Assembly (NCBI RefSeq): GCF_001570585.1
Contig: NZ_BBXF01000005.1
Coordinates: forward strand, 868,001 to 932,000
DNA from: Herbidospora daliensis
GTDB lineage: Bacteria > Actinomycetota > Actinomycetes > Streptosporangiales > Streptosporangiaceae
DNA length: 64,000 bases
Direction: 5' to 3'
The notes under the pieces are model-generated. The model saw only the letters and a program-made list of their open reading frames with translations, had not been told where the DNA came from and searched no databases. Shown here piece after piece: positions 7,825-17,008 of the stretch. The translations under genes were made by a program, and so were the position numbers. Within the stretch, counting starts at the first letter, position 1; every line of letters begins with the position of its first letter.

Positions 7825-7877
7825 TTGACCGGATAGCCCGACTATCCAATAATCATCGGACAGTACCGCTATCCAAT
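7825..7877 (+). promoter_or_regulatory. promoter with inverted-repeat operator filling its spacer
   Basis: TTGACC (7825-7830) and AATAAT (7848-7853) are separated by exactly 17 bp. That spacer is the perfect inverted repeat GGATAG-N5-CTATCC (7831-7847). A further CTATCCAAT copy lies at 7869-7877, repeating the sequence at 7842-7850. The arrangement suits a repressor binding between -35 and -10. It points rightward to the gene at 7897, but being in the pup divergent region it could also affect pup. Confidence 0.6.
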
Positions 7878-7896
7878 CGAAACGGGGTGCGCTCGA

Positions 7897-8301
7897 ATGT
7901 CTCCCTCCACCCTTACCACCGCCGGGATCCTGCTGATCACCGTGCCCGGCGTCGCCTTCGGTGGGGCCAGTCTGCTCGCTCACATACTCGGACGTATACC
8001 CGGATATCTGGACAATCCAGTCAGACGGGGACTGTGGCGTGCCGGACACGCCCACGCCGGGGTGCTCGTGCTCTTCTCCCTGGTCGCTCTGATCTATCTC
8101 GACCAGGCCGACCTCTCCCCCGGATTCCGGTCGCTGGCGCAGTGGCTCATCGTGGCCGCGCCGGTCCTGATGCCGCTGGGGTTCTTCCTGTCGGTCGTAC
8201 GGCCGAGCGACACGCGCCCCAACCGGCTGATCTGGCTCACGGGTCTGGGCGGGGTCTCGCTGGCCGCGGGTACGATCATCCTGGGAATCGGGTTGCTCTA
8301 G
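7897..8301 (+). CDS. small four-helix membrane protein
   Basis: A 134-residue protein with four predicted membrane segments (about residues 7-30, 48-68, 80-102 and 110-134) and little else. A conserved-looking RAGHAHAGVL stretch enters the second helix, placing two histidines near the membrane surface. I do not recognise a named family. It is divergent from pup and preceded by the promoter/operator described above, and a Ser/Thr kinase gene follows 156 bp later on the same strand. Function unknown. Confidence 0.7.
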   Translation: MSPSTLTTAGILLITVPGVAFGGASLLAHILGRIPGYLDNPVRRGLWRAGHAHAGVLVLFSLVALIYLDQADLSPGFRSLAQWLIVAAPVLMPLGFFLSVVRPSDTRPNRLIWLTGLGGVSLAAGTIILGIGLL

Positions 8302-8457
8302 ATCTCCCGGATAGGGAGCGAAACCGCCGTCGGCCCACCAGAATATAGAGCGCATGGGGAGCTCGGATTCGGGTCAGACAGGTGGTCGGTTCAGATCGGT
8401 AAGCACACGGCGCAGGCTCACCATGGGAGCTCCACGTCGGGCACGCCCGGTCCGCCC

Positions 8458-9345
8458 GTGAGACCCGAGCGCCCGAAGCAGCGGCTGCTGGGGGCCCGCT
8501 ACCAGCTCACCATCCCGATCCGCCGCGACGGCTCGGGCATCATGTGGCAGGCCCACGACCTGCTGCTGAAGCGCGACGTCGCGATCAAGGAAGTCCAGCC
8601 GCCCTACCGCACCGACCGGCCCGACATGGAGCTGGCCCGGCGCAAGGCGCTCAACGAGGCCCGGTCGGCCGCCCGGCTCAGCCACCCGGCCATCATCACG
8701 GTCCACGACCTGCTGGAGGAGAACGGCCGCCTCTACATCGTGACCGAATTCCTCGAAGGGCTGACCCTCAAACAGACCATCGAGCACCTGGGCTCGCTGC
8801 CGGTCCACTGGTCGGCGTGGATCGGCTACCAGCTCCTGGCCGGCGTGCGGCACGCCCACGACGCCGGGGTCGTCCACGGCGACATCAAGCCGGCCAACGT
8901 GCTGCTGACCGGCGACCGGGTGGTGCTGACCGACTTCGGCATCGCCGCCCTCGAGCACGAGGCGGCGGCCCCGACGACCGTGCCGGTCACCCGTACGGTC
9001 GACTTCATCGCGCCCGAGCGGATGAGCGGCGGCCCGGCCACCCCGGCGGCCGACCTGTGGTCGCTGGGCGCGACGATCTACACCGCGGTCGAGGGGCGGC
9101 CGCCGTTCCTCGGCACGGCCATGTCGGTGCTCGGCCTGGCCACCACCCGCGACCCCGATCCGCCCTCGAAGGCGGGCGCGCTGGTGCCCGTCCTCAACGG
9201 GCTGCTGCGCCGGCAGGCCCGCGACCGGCTGCCCGGCAAAGAGGTGTCGTTGCTGCTGGCGGGCCTGTTACACCGTGAGGGCATCGCGGCGGCGACGCCG
9301 GGGCGGCGGGCCGACTACCTGCCGCCCGACGCCTTCACGATGTAG
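8458..9345 (+). CDS. soluble serine/threonine protein kinase (Hanks-type)
   Basis: A 295-residue protein that is almost entirely a kinase domain. DGSGIMW sits in the glycine-rich loop, the ATP-binding lysine is K44 in VAIKEV, the catalytic loop is HGDIKPANVLL (D142), DFG is at 159-161 and IAPER follows. The catalytic loop reads HGD instead of HRD, so it is a non-RD kinase, usually not controlled by activation-loop phosphorylation. There is no transmembrane or sensor domain. The GTG start at 8458 is not supported by a clear binding site and the true start could differ slightly. Its last 11 bp overlap the end of cobN on the other strand. Confidence 0.88.
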   Translation: MRPERPKQRLLGARYQLTIPIRRDGSGIMWQAHDLLLKRDVAIKEVQPPYRTDRPDMELARRKALNEARSAARLSHPAIITVHDLLEENGRLYIVTEFLEGLTLKQTIEHLGSLPVHWSAWIGYQLLAGVRHAHDAGVVHGDIKPANVLLTGDRVVLTDFGIAALEHEAAAPTTVPVTRTVDFIAPERMSGGPATPAADLWSLGATIYTAVEGRPPFLGTAMSVLGLATTRDPDPPSKAGALVPVLNGLLRRQARDRLPGKEVSLLLAGLLHREGIAAATPGRRADYLPPDAFTM

Positions 9346-12300
9346 CTTCCAGGTCGCCCTCGGTGTCCAGGAACGCCTGCTGGAGGGCGGCCATGATCTC
9401 GGGGTCGGGCTCGGCCCACATGCCGCGCCCGGCCGCTTCGAGCAGCCGTTCGGCGATGCCGTGCAGGGCCCAGGGGTTCGACTCGCTGAGGAACTTGCGG
9501 TTCTCCTCGTCCAGCACGTAGGTGGCGGCGATCTTGTCGTACATCCAGTCGGCGACCACGCCCGTGGTGGCGTCGTAGCCGAACAGGTAGTCGACGGTGG
9601 CGGCCAGTTCGAAGGCGCCCTTGTAGCCGTGGCGGCGCATGGCGGCCAGCCAGCGCGGGTTGACCACCCGGGCGCGGAAGATGCGGCTGGTCTCCTCGGT
9701 GAGGCTGCGGGTGCGCACCGCGTCGGGGCGGGTCGAGTCGCCGATGTAGGCCTTCGGGTCGCGTCCGGTCAGGGCGCGCACGGTGGCGATCATGCCGCCG
9801 TGGTACTGGAAGTAGTCGTCGGAGTCGGCGATGTCGTGCTCGCGGGTGTCGACGTTCTTGGCCGCGATGTTGATCCTCTTGTACGCCGCCTCCATCGCCT
9901 CCCGCGCCGGCACCCCGTCGACGCCCCGGCCGTAGGCGAAGCCGCCCCACACGGCGTAGACCTCGGCGAGGTCGCGGTCGTCGCGCCAGTTCCGGCTGTC
10001 GATCAGCGGCAGCAGCCCGGCCCCGTACGCGCCCGGAGCCGAGCCGAAGATGCGCAGGGTCGAGCCGTCGGCCGCGACGTGGTCGCGTACGTAGTTGCCG
10101 TCCTCCGCCAGCTCGGCGACGAGCTTGACCGCGTCGTCCATCAGGGCCACCACGTGGGGGAAGGCGTCGCGGAAGAAGCCGCTGATGCGGACGGTGACGT
10201 CCACCCGGGGGCGGCCCAGTTCGGCGGCGGGCACGATCTCCAGGCCGGTGACGCGGCGGGAGGCGTCGTCCCAGACCGGGCGCACGCCCAGCAGGGCGAG
10301 GACCTCGGCGACGTCGTCGCCCGAGGTGCGCATGGCGCTGGTGCCCCAGATCGACAGGCCGACCGAGCGGGGCCACTCCCCCGTGTCGGCCCGGTAGCGC
10401 TCGACCAGCGACTCGGCCATCGCTTGGCCGGTCTCCCAGGCCAGGCGGCTGGGCACCGCCTTGGGGTCGACGGAGTAGAAGTTGCGGCCGGTCGGCAGCA
10501 CGTTCACCAGGCCGCGCAGCGGCGAACCGCTGGGCCCGGCCGGGATGTAGCCGCCGTCGAGGGCGTGCAGGACGTTGGTGAGCTCGTCGGCGGTGCCGTC
10601 GAGGCGGGGCACGATCTCGGTGGCGGCGAACCGCAGGATCTCGCCGACCGCGCCCTCTTCGGTCACCGCGGCGGGGTCCCAGCCGGCCGCCTCCATGGCC
10701 GCGACCAGCTCGCGGGCCCTGGCCTCCACCTCGTCGACGTCGGCGCGGGCGTCGCCGTGCTCGGTCAGGCCGAGGGCCTCGCGCAGGCCGGGGAGGGCCT
10801 GGTCGCCGGCCCACATCTGGCGGGCGCGCAGGATCGCCAGCACCAGGTCGACGCGGGCCTCGCCGGTGGGGGCCTGGCCCAGGACGTGCAGGCCGTCGCG
10901 GATCTGGACGTCCTTGACCTCGCAGAGCCAGCCGTCGACGTGCAGCAGGAAGTCGTCGAACTCGGCGTCGTGGGGGCGGTCGTCCAGGCCCAGGTCGTGG
11001 TCGAGGCGGGCGGCCTGGATGAGCGTCCAGATCTGGGCGCGGACGGCGGGCAGCTTGGCCGGGTCCATGGCCGCGATGGAGGCGTGCTCGTCGAGGAGCT
11101 GCTCCAGGCGGGCCATGTCGCCGTAGGTGTCGGCGCGGGCCATCGGCGGCACCAGGTGGTCGACCAGGGTGGCGTGGGCGCGGCGTTTGGCCTGGGTGCC
11201 CTCGCCCGGGTCGTTCACCAGGAACGGGTAGATCAGCGGGAGGTCGCCGAGGGCGGCGTCGGGGCCGCAGGCGGCCGACAGGCCGGCCGACTTGCCGGGC
11301 AGCCATTCGAGGTTGCCGTGTTTGCCGACGTGGACGACGGCGTCGTACCGGGTCGAGAGCCAGTGGTATGCGGCCAGGAAGTGGTGGCTCGGCGGCAGGT
11401 CGGGGTCGTGGTAGATGGCGATGGGGTTCTCGCCGAAGCCGCGCGGCGGCTGGACCATGACGACCAGGTTGCCGTCCTGGAGGGCGGCCAGGACGATGTC
11501 GTCGCCGTCGACGAACAGCTCGCCGGGGGCCGGGCCCCAGTGGTGTTCCATCGCCTCGCGCAGGTCGGCGGGGAGGGTGTCGAAGTGGGCGCGGTAGTCG
11601 TCCTTGTGGATGCGGACCGGGTTGCCGGCGAGCTGCTCGTCGGTGAGCCAGTCGGGGTCCTGGCCGCCGGCCGCGATCAGGGCGTGGATCAGGGCGTCGC
11701 CGTCCTGGGCGGCCACGCCGGGGAAGTCGCCGACGGCGTATCCGGCCTCGCCCATGGCCTTCAGCAGCCGGACCACGCTGCGCGGGGTGTCGAGGCCGAC
11801 GGCGTTGCCGATGCGGGAGTGCTTGGTCGGGTAGGCCGACAACATGATCGCCACGCGGCGCTCGGCGACGGGGATGTGGCGCAGGCGGGCGTGCCGGACC
11901 GCGATCCCGGCCACGCGGGCGGCGCGTTCGGGGTCGGCGGCGTAGACGGTGAGCCCGTCGGGGTCGATCTCCTTGAACGAGAAGGGGACCGTGATGATGC
12001 GGCCGTCGAACTCGGGGATGGCGATCTGGGAGGCGGCGTCGAGCGGGGACAGGCCGTCGTCGGCGTCCTCCCAGGTGGCCCGGTCGGTGGTGAGGCAGAG
12101 CCCCTGGAGGATCGGGATGTCGAGGTCGGCGAGCGCGCCGACGTCCCACGCCTCGTCCTCGCCGCCCGCCTGCGCGGTGGCGGGCCGGGTGCCGCCGGCG
12201 GCCAGGACGGTCACGATCAGGGCGTCGCACGCGCGCAGGGTGTCGATCAGGCCGGGCTCGGCGGTCCGCAGCGAGGCGCAGTAGACGGGGAGCGGGCTTG

Positions 12301-12934
12301 CGCCTTTGTCCAGAATGGCTTCGGACAACGTCTGGATGAAAGCGGTGTTGCCGGCGACGTGGTGGGCCCGGTAATAGAGGATCCCGACGACCGGCGTCGC
12401 ATGTCCCGAAATTTCCGGACCGCGCGGAGCGCTGTCCGGATGGCCCTCGCCTGCCCCGCCGGCGCTCACGGTTTCCGGCGACTCGGACGGTGTCGGCGTG
12501 GTCACGGCCCCTCCCGCCGCTTCGCCGAGGCCCCACGAGGGGAGCGCCGCCGGGGGTGCGAAGCCGTGGCCCGTCAGGAGCAGGGTGTCGCTGAGGAAGT
12601 GGTGCAGCTCGGTGAGGTTGGCCGGGCCGCCGTGGGCGAGGTAGGCGTGCGCCTCGGCGCAGACGCCGCTCGGGACCGTGGAGAGTTCCATCAGTTCGGC
12701 GTCGGGGGCCTGCTCTCCGCCCAGCACCACGACCGGCTTCCCGCTGGCCAGCAGGGCGTCGAGGCCCTCCTCGTAGGCGCGGCGGCCACCCAGGAGGCGG
12801 ACCACGATCACGTCGGCGTCGTCGAGTAACGCGGCCGGGTCGGGGGTCCGGGAGGGGTTCGCCAGCCGGTAGGGCGCGCCGCTCGCGCGGGCGCTCAGCA
12901 GGTCGGTGTCCGACGTGGACAGCAAAACGATCAT
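9335..12934 (-). CDS. cobN: cobaltochelatase subunit CobN
   Basis: A 1199-residue large subunit that binds hydrogenobyrinic acid a,c-diamide and inserts cobalt in the aerobic B12 pathway. Family-typical stretches include WLPGKSAGLSAACGPDAALG, WGTSAMRTSGDDVAEVLALLG, RISGFFRDAFPHVV and GYKGAFELAATVDYLFGYDA. The ATG at 12934 is chosen because GAGGGAGGG precedes it and the protein then begins MIVLLSTSDTDLL; the longer frame runs back into the riboswitch. The ATPase partner is probably the ChlI/ChlD-like protein at 21148-23124. It is transcribed alone behind a cobalamin riboswitch. Confidence 0.96.
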   Translation of the reverse strand: MIVLLSTSDTDLLSARASGAPYRLANPSRTPDPAALLDDADVIVVRLLGGRRAYEEGLDALLASGKPVVVLGGEQAPDAELMELSTVPSGVCAEAHAYLAHGGPANLTELHHFLSDTLLLTGHGFAPPAALPSWGLGEAAGGAVTTPTPSESPETVSAGGAGEGHPDSAPRGPEISGHATPVVGILYYRAHHVAGNTAFIQTLSEAILDKGASPLPVYCASLRTAEPGLIDTLRACDALIVTVLAAGGTRPATAQAGGEDEAWDVGALADLDIPILQGLCLTTDRATWEDADDGLSPLDAASQIAIPEFDGRIITVPFSFKEIDPDGLTVYAADPERAARVAGIAVRHARLRHIPVAERRVAIMLSAYPTKHSRIGNAVGLDTPRSVVRLLKAMGEAGYAVGDFPGVAAQDGDALIHALIAAGGQDPDWLTDEQLAGNPVRIHKDDYRAHFDTLPADLREAMEHHWGPAPGELFVDGDDIVLAALQDGNLVVMVQPPRGFGENPIAIYHDPDLPPSHHFLAAYHWLSTRYDAVVHVGKHGNLEWLPGKSAGLSAACGPDAALGDLPLIYPFLVNDPGEGTQAKRRAHATLVDHLVPPMARADTYGDMARLEQLLDEHASIAAMDPAKLPAVRAQIWTLIQAARLDHDLGLDDRPHDAEFDDFLLHVDGWLCEVKDVQIRDGLHVLGQAPTGEARVDLVLAILRARQMWAGDQALPGLREALGLTEHGDARADVDEVEARARELVAAMEAAGWDPAAVTEEGAVGEILRFAATEIVPRLDGTADELTNVLHALDGGYIPAGPSGSPLRGLVNVLPTGRNFYSVDPKAVPSRLAWETGQAMAESLVERYRADTGEWPRSVGLSIWGTSAMRTSGDDVAEVLALLGVRPVWDDASRRVTGLEIVPAAELGRPRVDVTVRISGFFRDAFPHVVALMDDAVKLVAELAEDGNYVRDHVAADGSTLRIFGSAPGAYGAGLLPLIDSRNWRDDRDLAEVYAVWGGFAYGRGVDGVPAREAMEAAYKRINIAAKNVDTREHDIADSDDYFQYHGGMIATVRALTGRDPKAYIGDSTRPDAVRTRSLTEETSRIFRARVVNPRWLAAMRRHGYKGAFELAATVDYLFGYDATTGVVADWMYDKIAATYVLDEENRKFLSESNPWALHGIAERLLEAAGRGMWAEPDPEIMAALQQAFLDTEGDLEATS

Positions 12935-12978
12935 GGCGAAGCCCTCCCTCGGGGTCCGCGCCCCGGGTCGTTTGTCCA

Positions 12979-13121
12979 GGTGACGGCCGAGTCTCCTGGC
13001 TCCCGGATCAGGGCTCACCCCGGCCTTCCCTGTGACAGTGGCCGTCGGTGGGGTTCGCTCCCCGGTGACAGTGGCGGGACCGCGCCGGATTCACACCGGC
13101 TTCCTCGTTTGTGCCGTCGCC
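12979..13121 (-). ncRNA. cobalamin riboswitch upstream of cobN
   Basis: On the minus strand the sequence contains AAGCCGGTGTGAATCCGGCG, then GGTCCCGCCACTGT, two CCACTGTCAC elements and a B12 box-like GAGCCAGGAGACTCGGCC. A closing stem pairs 13113-13121 with 12979-12987 (one mismatch). These match the cobalamin riboswitch core. The aptamer ends about 45 bases before the cobN ATG, so control through the ribosome binding site is likely: high B12 should lower cobN expression. Confidence 0.93.
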
Positions 13122-13126
13122 CGATG

Positions 13127-13175
13127 AGACTACGGGACTCCCCCGGCTTGCAAGACCCACGGTGGGCTTTACCAT
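13127..13175. promoter_or_regulatory. divergent cobN / cobG promoters sharing a -35
   Basis: TTGCAA (13148-13153), which reads the same on both strands, is followed on the plus strand by TACCAT at 13170-13175 (16-bp spacer) and on the minus strand by TAGTCT at 13132-13127 (15-bp spacer). The plus -10 lies seven bases before the GTG at 13183; the minus -10 lies just outside the riboswitch. Predicted by eye only. Confidence 0.4.
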
Positions 13176-13182
13176 CCTCGAC

Positions 13183-14184
13183 GTGGCCATTACCGGACAA
13201 TCCTCGCGCGACGTCTGCCCCGGCGCGTTGCAGGTCCACCCCGCCGCCGACGGGCCGCTGGCCCGGGTCCGGCTGCCCGGGGGCGACCTGACGGGGGCCC
13301 AGCTGGGCGTGCTCGCCGAGGCCGGCGGAGGTGTGCTGGAGCTGACGTCGCGGGCGAACGTCCAGGTCAGAGGGGTCAAGGAGCCGGCCGGGTTCGCGGC
13401 GGCGGTCGCGGCGGCCGGGCTGCTGCCCTCGCCGTCGCACGAGCGGGTGCGCAACATTGTCGCCTCGCCGCTGGACGGTTCCGCCGCGTTCCGCGGCGTG
13501 GTCCGGGCCCTGGACGAGGCGATCTGCGCGGCCCCCGAACTGGCCGGCCTGTCCGGGCGGTTCCTGTTCGCGGTCGACGACGGGTCGGGAGACGTGGCGG
13601 GTCTCGGCGCCGACGTGCTGCTGATCGCCCGCGGCGACCGCTTCGCCGTCGTCGCGGGCACCACCGACCTCGAGTTACGGCTCCCGCCCGCCGAGGCGAT
13701 CCACGAAGCGGTCCACGTGGCACAGACCTTCCTGAGCCTCTCCGACGGCGCCTGGCGCATCCCCGAAGGCGCCTTCCCGGGTGTTCCGGCCGACCTCCCC
13801 AAGCCCCGCACCAGCGGCTACGTCGGCGATTTCGGCGACGCGACCGGCGCGCTGGTCCCCCTGGGCCGGCTGACCGCCGCGCAGGCGAGGGTGCTGGCGG
13901 AGGCGGCGTGGCTGCGGATCACCCCGTGGCGCACCGTGCTGGTCCCGAAGGGCACGCGGCTGCCCGAGGGGCTGATCACCGACCCCGAGAGCCCCTGGCT
14001 GCAGGTCACCGCCTGCACCGGCTCCCCCGGCTGCGCGAAGTCGCTGAGCGACGTCCAGGCGGACGCGCGCCCCATCGGCTCCCCCGTCCACTGGTCCGGC
14101 TGCGCGCGGCGGTGCGGACGGCCCCGGGGCGAGGTCGTCGACCTGATCGCCACCCCTTCCGGCTACCAGCGGAGTGCATCGTGA
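13183..14184 (+). CDS. cobG: precorrin-3B synthase-type protein (CobG)
   Basis: A 333-residue nitrite/sulfite reductase-like protein. In the aerobic pathway CobG hydroxylates precorrin-3A and forms the gamma-lactone. Early [20 protein letters not shown] and [14 protein letters not shown] fit the ferredoxin-like half-domains. Cluster ligands are CTGSPGC and CARRC near the C terminus, the C-x5-C and C-x3-C pattern of a siroheme-type [4Fe-4S] site. The GTG at 13183 is chosen because -10 TACCAT lies seven bases upstream, implying a leaderless message, and the earlier in-frame ATG at 13111 lies inside the opposite-strand riboswitch. A GTG at 13162 is possible. The stop overlaps the cobH start. Confidence 0.85.
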   Translation: MAITGQSSRDVCPGALQVHPAADGPLARVRLPGGDLTGAQLGVLAEAGGGVLELTSRANVQVRGVKEPAGFAAAVAAAGLLPSPSHERVRNIVASPLDGSAAFRGVVRALDEAICAAPELAGLSGRFLFAVDDGSGDVAGLGADVLLIARGDRFAVVAGTTDLELRLPPAEAIHEAVHVAQTFLSLSDGAWRIPEGAFPGVPADLPKPRTSGYVGDFGDATGALVPLGRLTAAQARVLAEAAWLRITPWRTVLVPKGTRLPEGLITDPESPWLQVTACTGSPGCAKSLSDVQADARPIGSPVHWSGCARRCGRPRGEVVDLIATPSGYQRSAS

Positions 14185-14798
14185 CCTACATCAAGGACGG
14201 CGCGGAGATCTACCGCCAGTCCTTCGCCACCATCCGCGCCGAGGCCGACCTGTCGGCCCTGCCGCCCGACGTGGCGCGGGTCGCGGTCCGCATGATCCAC
14301 GCCTGCGGCATGACCGACCTGCCCGGCGACCTGGCTTGGTCCCCCGGGGTCGTCGCGGCGGCCAGGAAGGCCCTCGACGCGGGCGCGCCCATCCTCTGCG
14401 ACGCCACGATGGTCGCGGCGGGGGTGACGCGGAAGCGGTTGCCGTCCGGGAACGAGGTGCTGTGCACCCTCGCCGACCCGCGGGTCCCGGCGCTGGCGGC
14501 GCAGCTCGGGACCACCCGCAGCGCGGCGGCGCTGGAGTTGTGGCGCGAGCGCATGGGCGGCGCGGTGGTCGCGGTCGGGAACGCGCCGACGGCGCTGTTC
14601 CGGCTGCTGGAGATGGTCGCCGAGGGGGCGCCCCGGCCGGCGGCGGTGATCGGCGTCCCGGTGGGCTTCATCGGCGCGGCCGAGTCGAAGGACGCGCTGG
14701 CCGCGTCCGACCTGGAGTTTCTGGTGGTACGCGGCCGCCGAGGCGGCAGCGCGATGACGGCGGCGGCCCTGAACGCCATCGCCAGTGACGAGGAATGA
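14181..14798 (+). CDS. cobH: precorrin-8X methylmutase CobH
   Basis: A 205-residue enzyme that moves the C-11 methyl to C-12, turning precorrin-8X into hydrogenobyrinic acid. The catalytic histidine is H40 in [11 protein letters not shown]. Downstream are [20 protein letters not shown] and the C-terminal [18 protein letters not shown], both diagnostic. It starts at GTG 14181, overlapping the cobG stop (GTGA), and ends overlapping the cobIJ start (ATGA), so translation is coupled along this operon. Confidence 0.95.
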   Translation: MTYIKDGAEIYRQSFATIRAEADLSALPPDVARVAVRMIHACGMTDLPGDLAWSPGVVAAARKALDAGAPILCDATMVAAGVTRKRLPSGNEVLCTLADPRVPALAAQLGTTRSAAALELWRERMGGAVVAVGNAPTALFRLLEMVAEGAPRPAAVIGVPVGFIGAAESKDALAASDLEFLVVRGRRGGSAMTAAALNAIASDEE

Positions 14799-16282
14799 TG
14801 ACCGGAACGCTCTATGGCGTGGGCCTCGGCCCCGGCGACCCCGAACTGGTGACCGTGAAGGCGGCCCGGCTGCTCGGCGAGGCGGGGGTGATCGCCTACC
14901 ACAGCGCCCGGCACGGCCGCAGCATCGCCCGCTCGGTCGCCGCCCCCTACCTGCGCGAGGGCCAGATCGAGGAGGCGCTCGTCTACCCGGTGACGACGGA
15001 GACGACCGACCACCCGGGCGGCTACCAGGGCGCCCTCGACGAGTTCTACGCCTCCTGCGCCGCCCGCCTGGCCGCCCACCTCGACGCGGGCCGCGACGTG
15101 GTGGTGCTCTGCGAGGGCGACCCGCTCTTCTACGGCTCGTACATGCACATGCACAAGCGCCTGGCCGGGAGTTACCCGACCGAGGTCGTGCCGGGCGTCA
15201 CCTCGATCAGCGGCGCGGCGGCGGCGCTGGGCCGCCCCCTGGTCGAGCGCGACGAGACGCTGACCGTGCTGCCCGGCACCCTGCCGGCCGAGGAACTGGC
15301 CGCCCGGATCGGCGACGGCCCGGTCGCGATCATGAAGCTGGGCCGGACGTTCGCCAAGGTCCGCGCCGCCCTGGAGGAGGCCGGCCGCCTCGACGACGCC
15401 TGGTACGTCGAACGCGCCACCACCGGCGCCCAGCGCCTCGCGCCGCTGCGCGACGTCGACCCCGACTCGGTGCCCTACTTCTCCCTGGCGCTCCTGCCCT
15501 CCCCGGTCGGCGCCCCGCTCCCGCTGCCGGAGCACCCGCGCCACGACGGGCCCGGCGAGGTGGCCGTGGTCGGCCTCGGCCCCGCCGGACGCCCCTGGCT
15601 GACCCCCGAGGCGCAGGACGCCCTGGCCACCGCCGACGAACTGGTCGGCTACGGCCCCTACCTCGACCGCGTGCCGCCGAACCCGCGCCAGAAGCGGCAC
15701 GCCACCGACAACCGGGTCGAGGCCGAACGGGCCGAGCACGCCCTGTCGCTGGCGCTGGCCGGGTCGCGGGTCGCGGTGGTGTCGTCGGGCGACCCGGGCG
15801 TGTTCGCGATGGCCTCGGCGGTGCTCGAAGCGGCCGCGCAGGAGCGGTTCGCGGGCGTGCCGGTCAGGGTCGTGCCGGGGCTGACGGCCGCGCACGCGGT
15901 GGCCGCCCGGGTAGGCGCGCCGCTCGGCCACGACTACTGCGTGATCTCGCTGTCCGACCAGCTCAAGCCGTGGGACGTGGTCGCCCGGCGGATCACCGCC
16001 GCGGCCGAGGCCGACCTGGTGCTGGCGATCTACAATCCGGCGTCCAAGACCCGGACCTGGCAGGTCGGGGTGGCCCGCGACCTGCTGCTCGAACACCGCC
16101 CGGCGCAGACGCCGGTGGTCGTCGGGCGCGCGGTGGGCACCCCGCAGGAGACAATCGTGGTGACGACCCTCGGCGACCTCGACCCGGCGGAGGTGGACAT
16201 GCGCTGCCTGCTGATCATCGGTTCCTCGACCACCCGCGTGGCGGGCGGCGTGGTGTTCACCCCGCGCCGCTACCCGGCATGA
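14795..16282 (+). CDS. cobIJ: fused precorrin-2 C20- and precorrin-3B C17-methyltransferase (CobIJ)
   Basis: A 495-residue fusion of two SAM-dependent corrin methyltransferases. Residues 1-245 are CobI ([52 protein letters not shown]). Residues 250-495 are CobJ ([44 protein letters not shown]). The two methylations flank the CobG step in the aerobic pathway, so the operon supplies consecutive enzymes. This fusion is common in actinobacteria. ATG at 14795 overlaps the cobH stop; a second ATG follows immediately. Confidence 0.96.
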   Translation: MMTGTLYGVGLGPGDPELVTVKAARLLGEAGVIAYHSARHGRSIARSVAAPYLREGQIEEALVYPVTTETTDHPGGYQGALDEFYASCAARLAAHLDAGRDVVVLCEGDPLFYGSYMHMHKRLAGSYPTEVVPGVTSISGAAAALGRPLVERDETLTVLPGTLPAEELAARIGDGPVAIMKLGRTFAKVRAALEEAGRLDDAWYVERATTGAQRLAPLRDVDPDSVPYFSLALLPSPVGAPLPLPEHPRHDGPGEVAVVGLGPAGRPWLTPEAQDALATADELVGYGPYLDRVPPNPRQKRHATDNRVEAERAEHALSLALAGSRVAVVSSGDPGVFAMASAVLEAAAQERFAGVPVRVVPGLTAAHAVAARVGAPLGHDYCVISLSDQLKPWDVVARRITAAAEADLVLAIYNPASKTRTWQVGVARDLLLEHRPAQTPVVVGRAVGTPQETIVVTTLGDLDPAEVDMRCLLIIGSSTTRVAGGVVFTPRRYPA

Positions 16283-17001
16283 AACGCGTCTTCATCCTGG
16301 GCGGCACCGCCGAGGCCCGAGAGCTGGCGGCCCGGCTGCATCCCGAGAACGTCGTGGTGACCTCGCTGGCGGGCCGGGTGAAGTCGCCCCGCCTGCCGGT
16401 GGGGGCGGTCGTGATCGGCGGGTTCGGCGGCTCGCTCGGGCTGGCCCGCTGGCTCTGGGAGCACCCGGTCGACGTGGTCGTCGACGCGACCCATCCGTTC
16501 GCCGCGAAGATGTCCGAGGCGGCGGCCGAGGCGGCGGGCATGACGGGCATCCCGCTGCTCGGCCTGCGGCGGCCGGGCTGGACGCAGGAGCGCGGCGACG
16601 ACTGGCGGTGGGTCTCCTCGCTGGAGGAGGCCGCCCGGTCGCTGCCCGGCACGCGGGTGTTCCTGACCACCGGGCGGCGCAGCCTGGCCGTCTTCGACGG
16701 CGTTCCCGGCGTGTGGTTCCTGGCCCGCTCGGTCGATCCGCCCGACGACCCGGTGTCGATGGAGGTCGTGCTCTCGCGGGGGCCGTACACCCTCGAAGGC
16801 GAGCTGGCCCTGATGCGGGAGCACCACATCGACACCCTGGTGAGCAAGGACAGCGGCGGCGAGCTGACCCGCGCCAAACTGCGGGCCGCCCGCGAGCTGG
16901 GCGTCCCGGTCGTGATGGTCCGCCGTCCGCTGGTCCCGCCGGAGGTCCCCTACGTCGAGACGGTGACCGAGGCGGTCGACTGGGTCGGCGGGGTGGCGTA
17001 G
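16279..17001 (+). CDS. cobK: precorrin-6A reductase CobK
   Basis: A 240-residue NADPH-dependent reductase converting precorrin-6A to dihydro-precorrin-6 (6B). The N terminus [20 protein letters not shown] is the family signature. Further markers are VVDATHPFAAKMSEAA, FLTTGRRSL and TLVSKDSGGELTRAKL. ATG at 16279 overlaps the cobIJ stop. It is the last gene of the rightward cob operon and ends seven bases before the stop of the converging cobM. Confidence 0.95.
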   Translation: MKRVFILGGTAEARELAARLHPENVVVTSLAGRVKSPRLPVGAVVIGGFGGSLGLARWLWEHPVDVVVDATHPFAAKMSEAAAEAAGMTGIPLLGLRRPGWTQERGDDWRWVSSLEEAARSLPGTRVFLTTGRRSLAVFDGVPGVWFLARSVDPPDDPVSMEVVLSRGPYTLEGELALMREHHIDTLVSKDSGGELTRAKLRAARELGVPVVMVRRPLVPPEVPYVETVTEAVDWVGGVA

Positions 17002-17008
17002 GGCGGGC

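Noticed and set aside
8305-8319. Terminator after the small membrane protein gene
   Set aside because: CTCCC-GGATA-GGGAG has only a 5-bp stem and no T run; too weak to call.
9275-12829. Very long plus-strand open frame opposite cobN
   Set aside because: It is the antisense shadow expected from strong third-position GC bias. Its composition is low-complexity Gly/Val/Ala/Arg with no family features, and cobN on the other strand is unmistakable.
13111-13182. cobG start at ATG 13111
   Set aside because: This ATG lies within the opposite-strand riboswitch aptamer and its first residues look non-coding. A promoter -10 at 13170-13175 points to the GTG at 13183.
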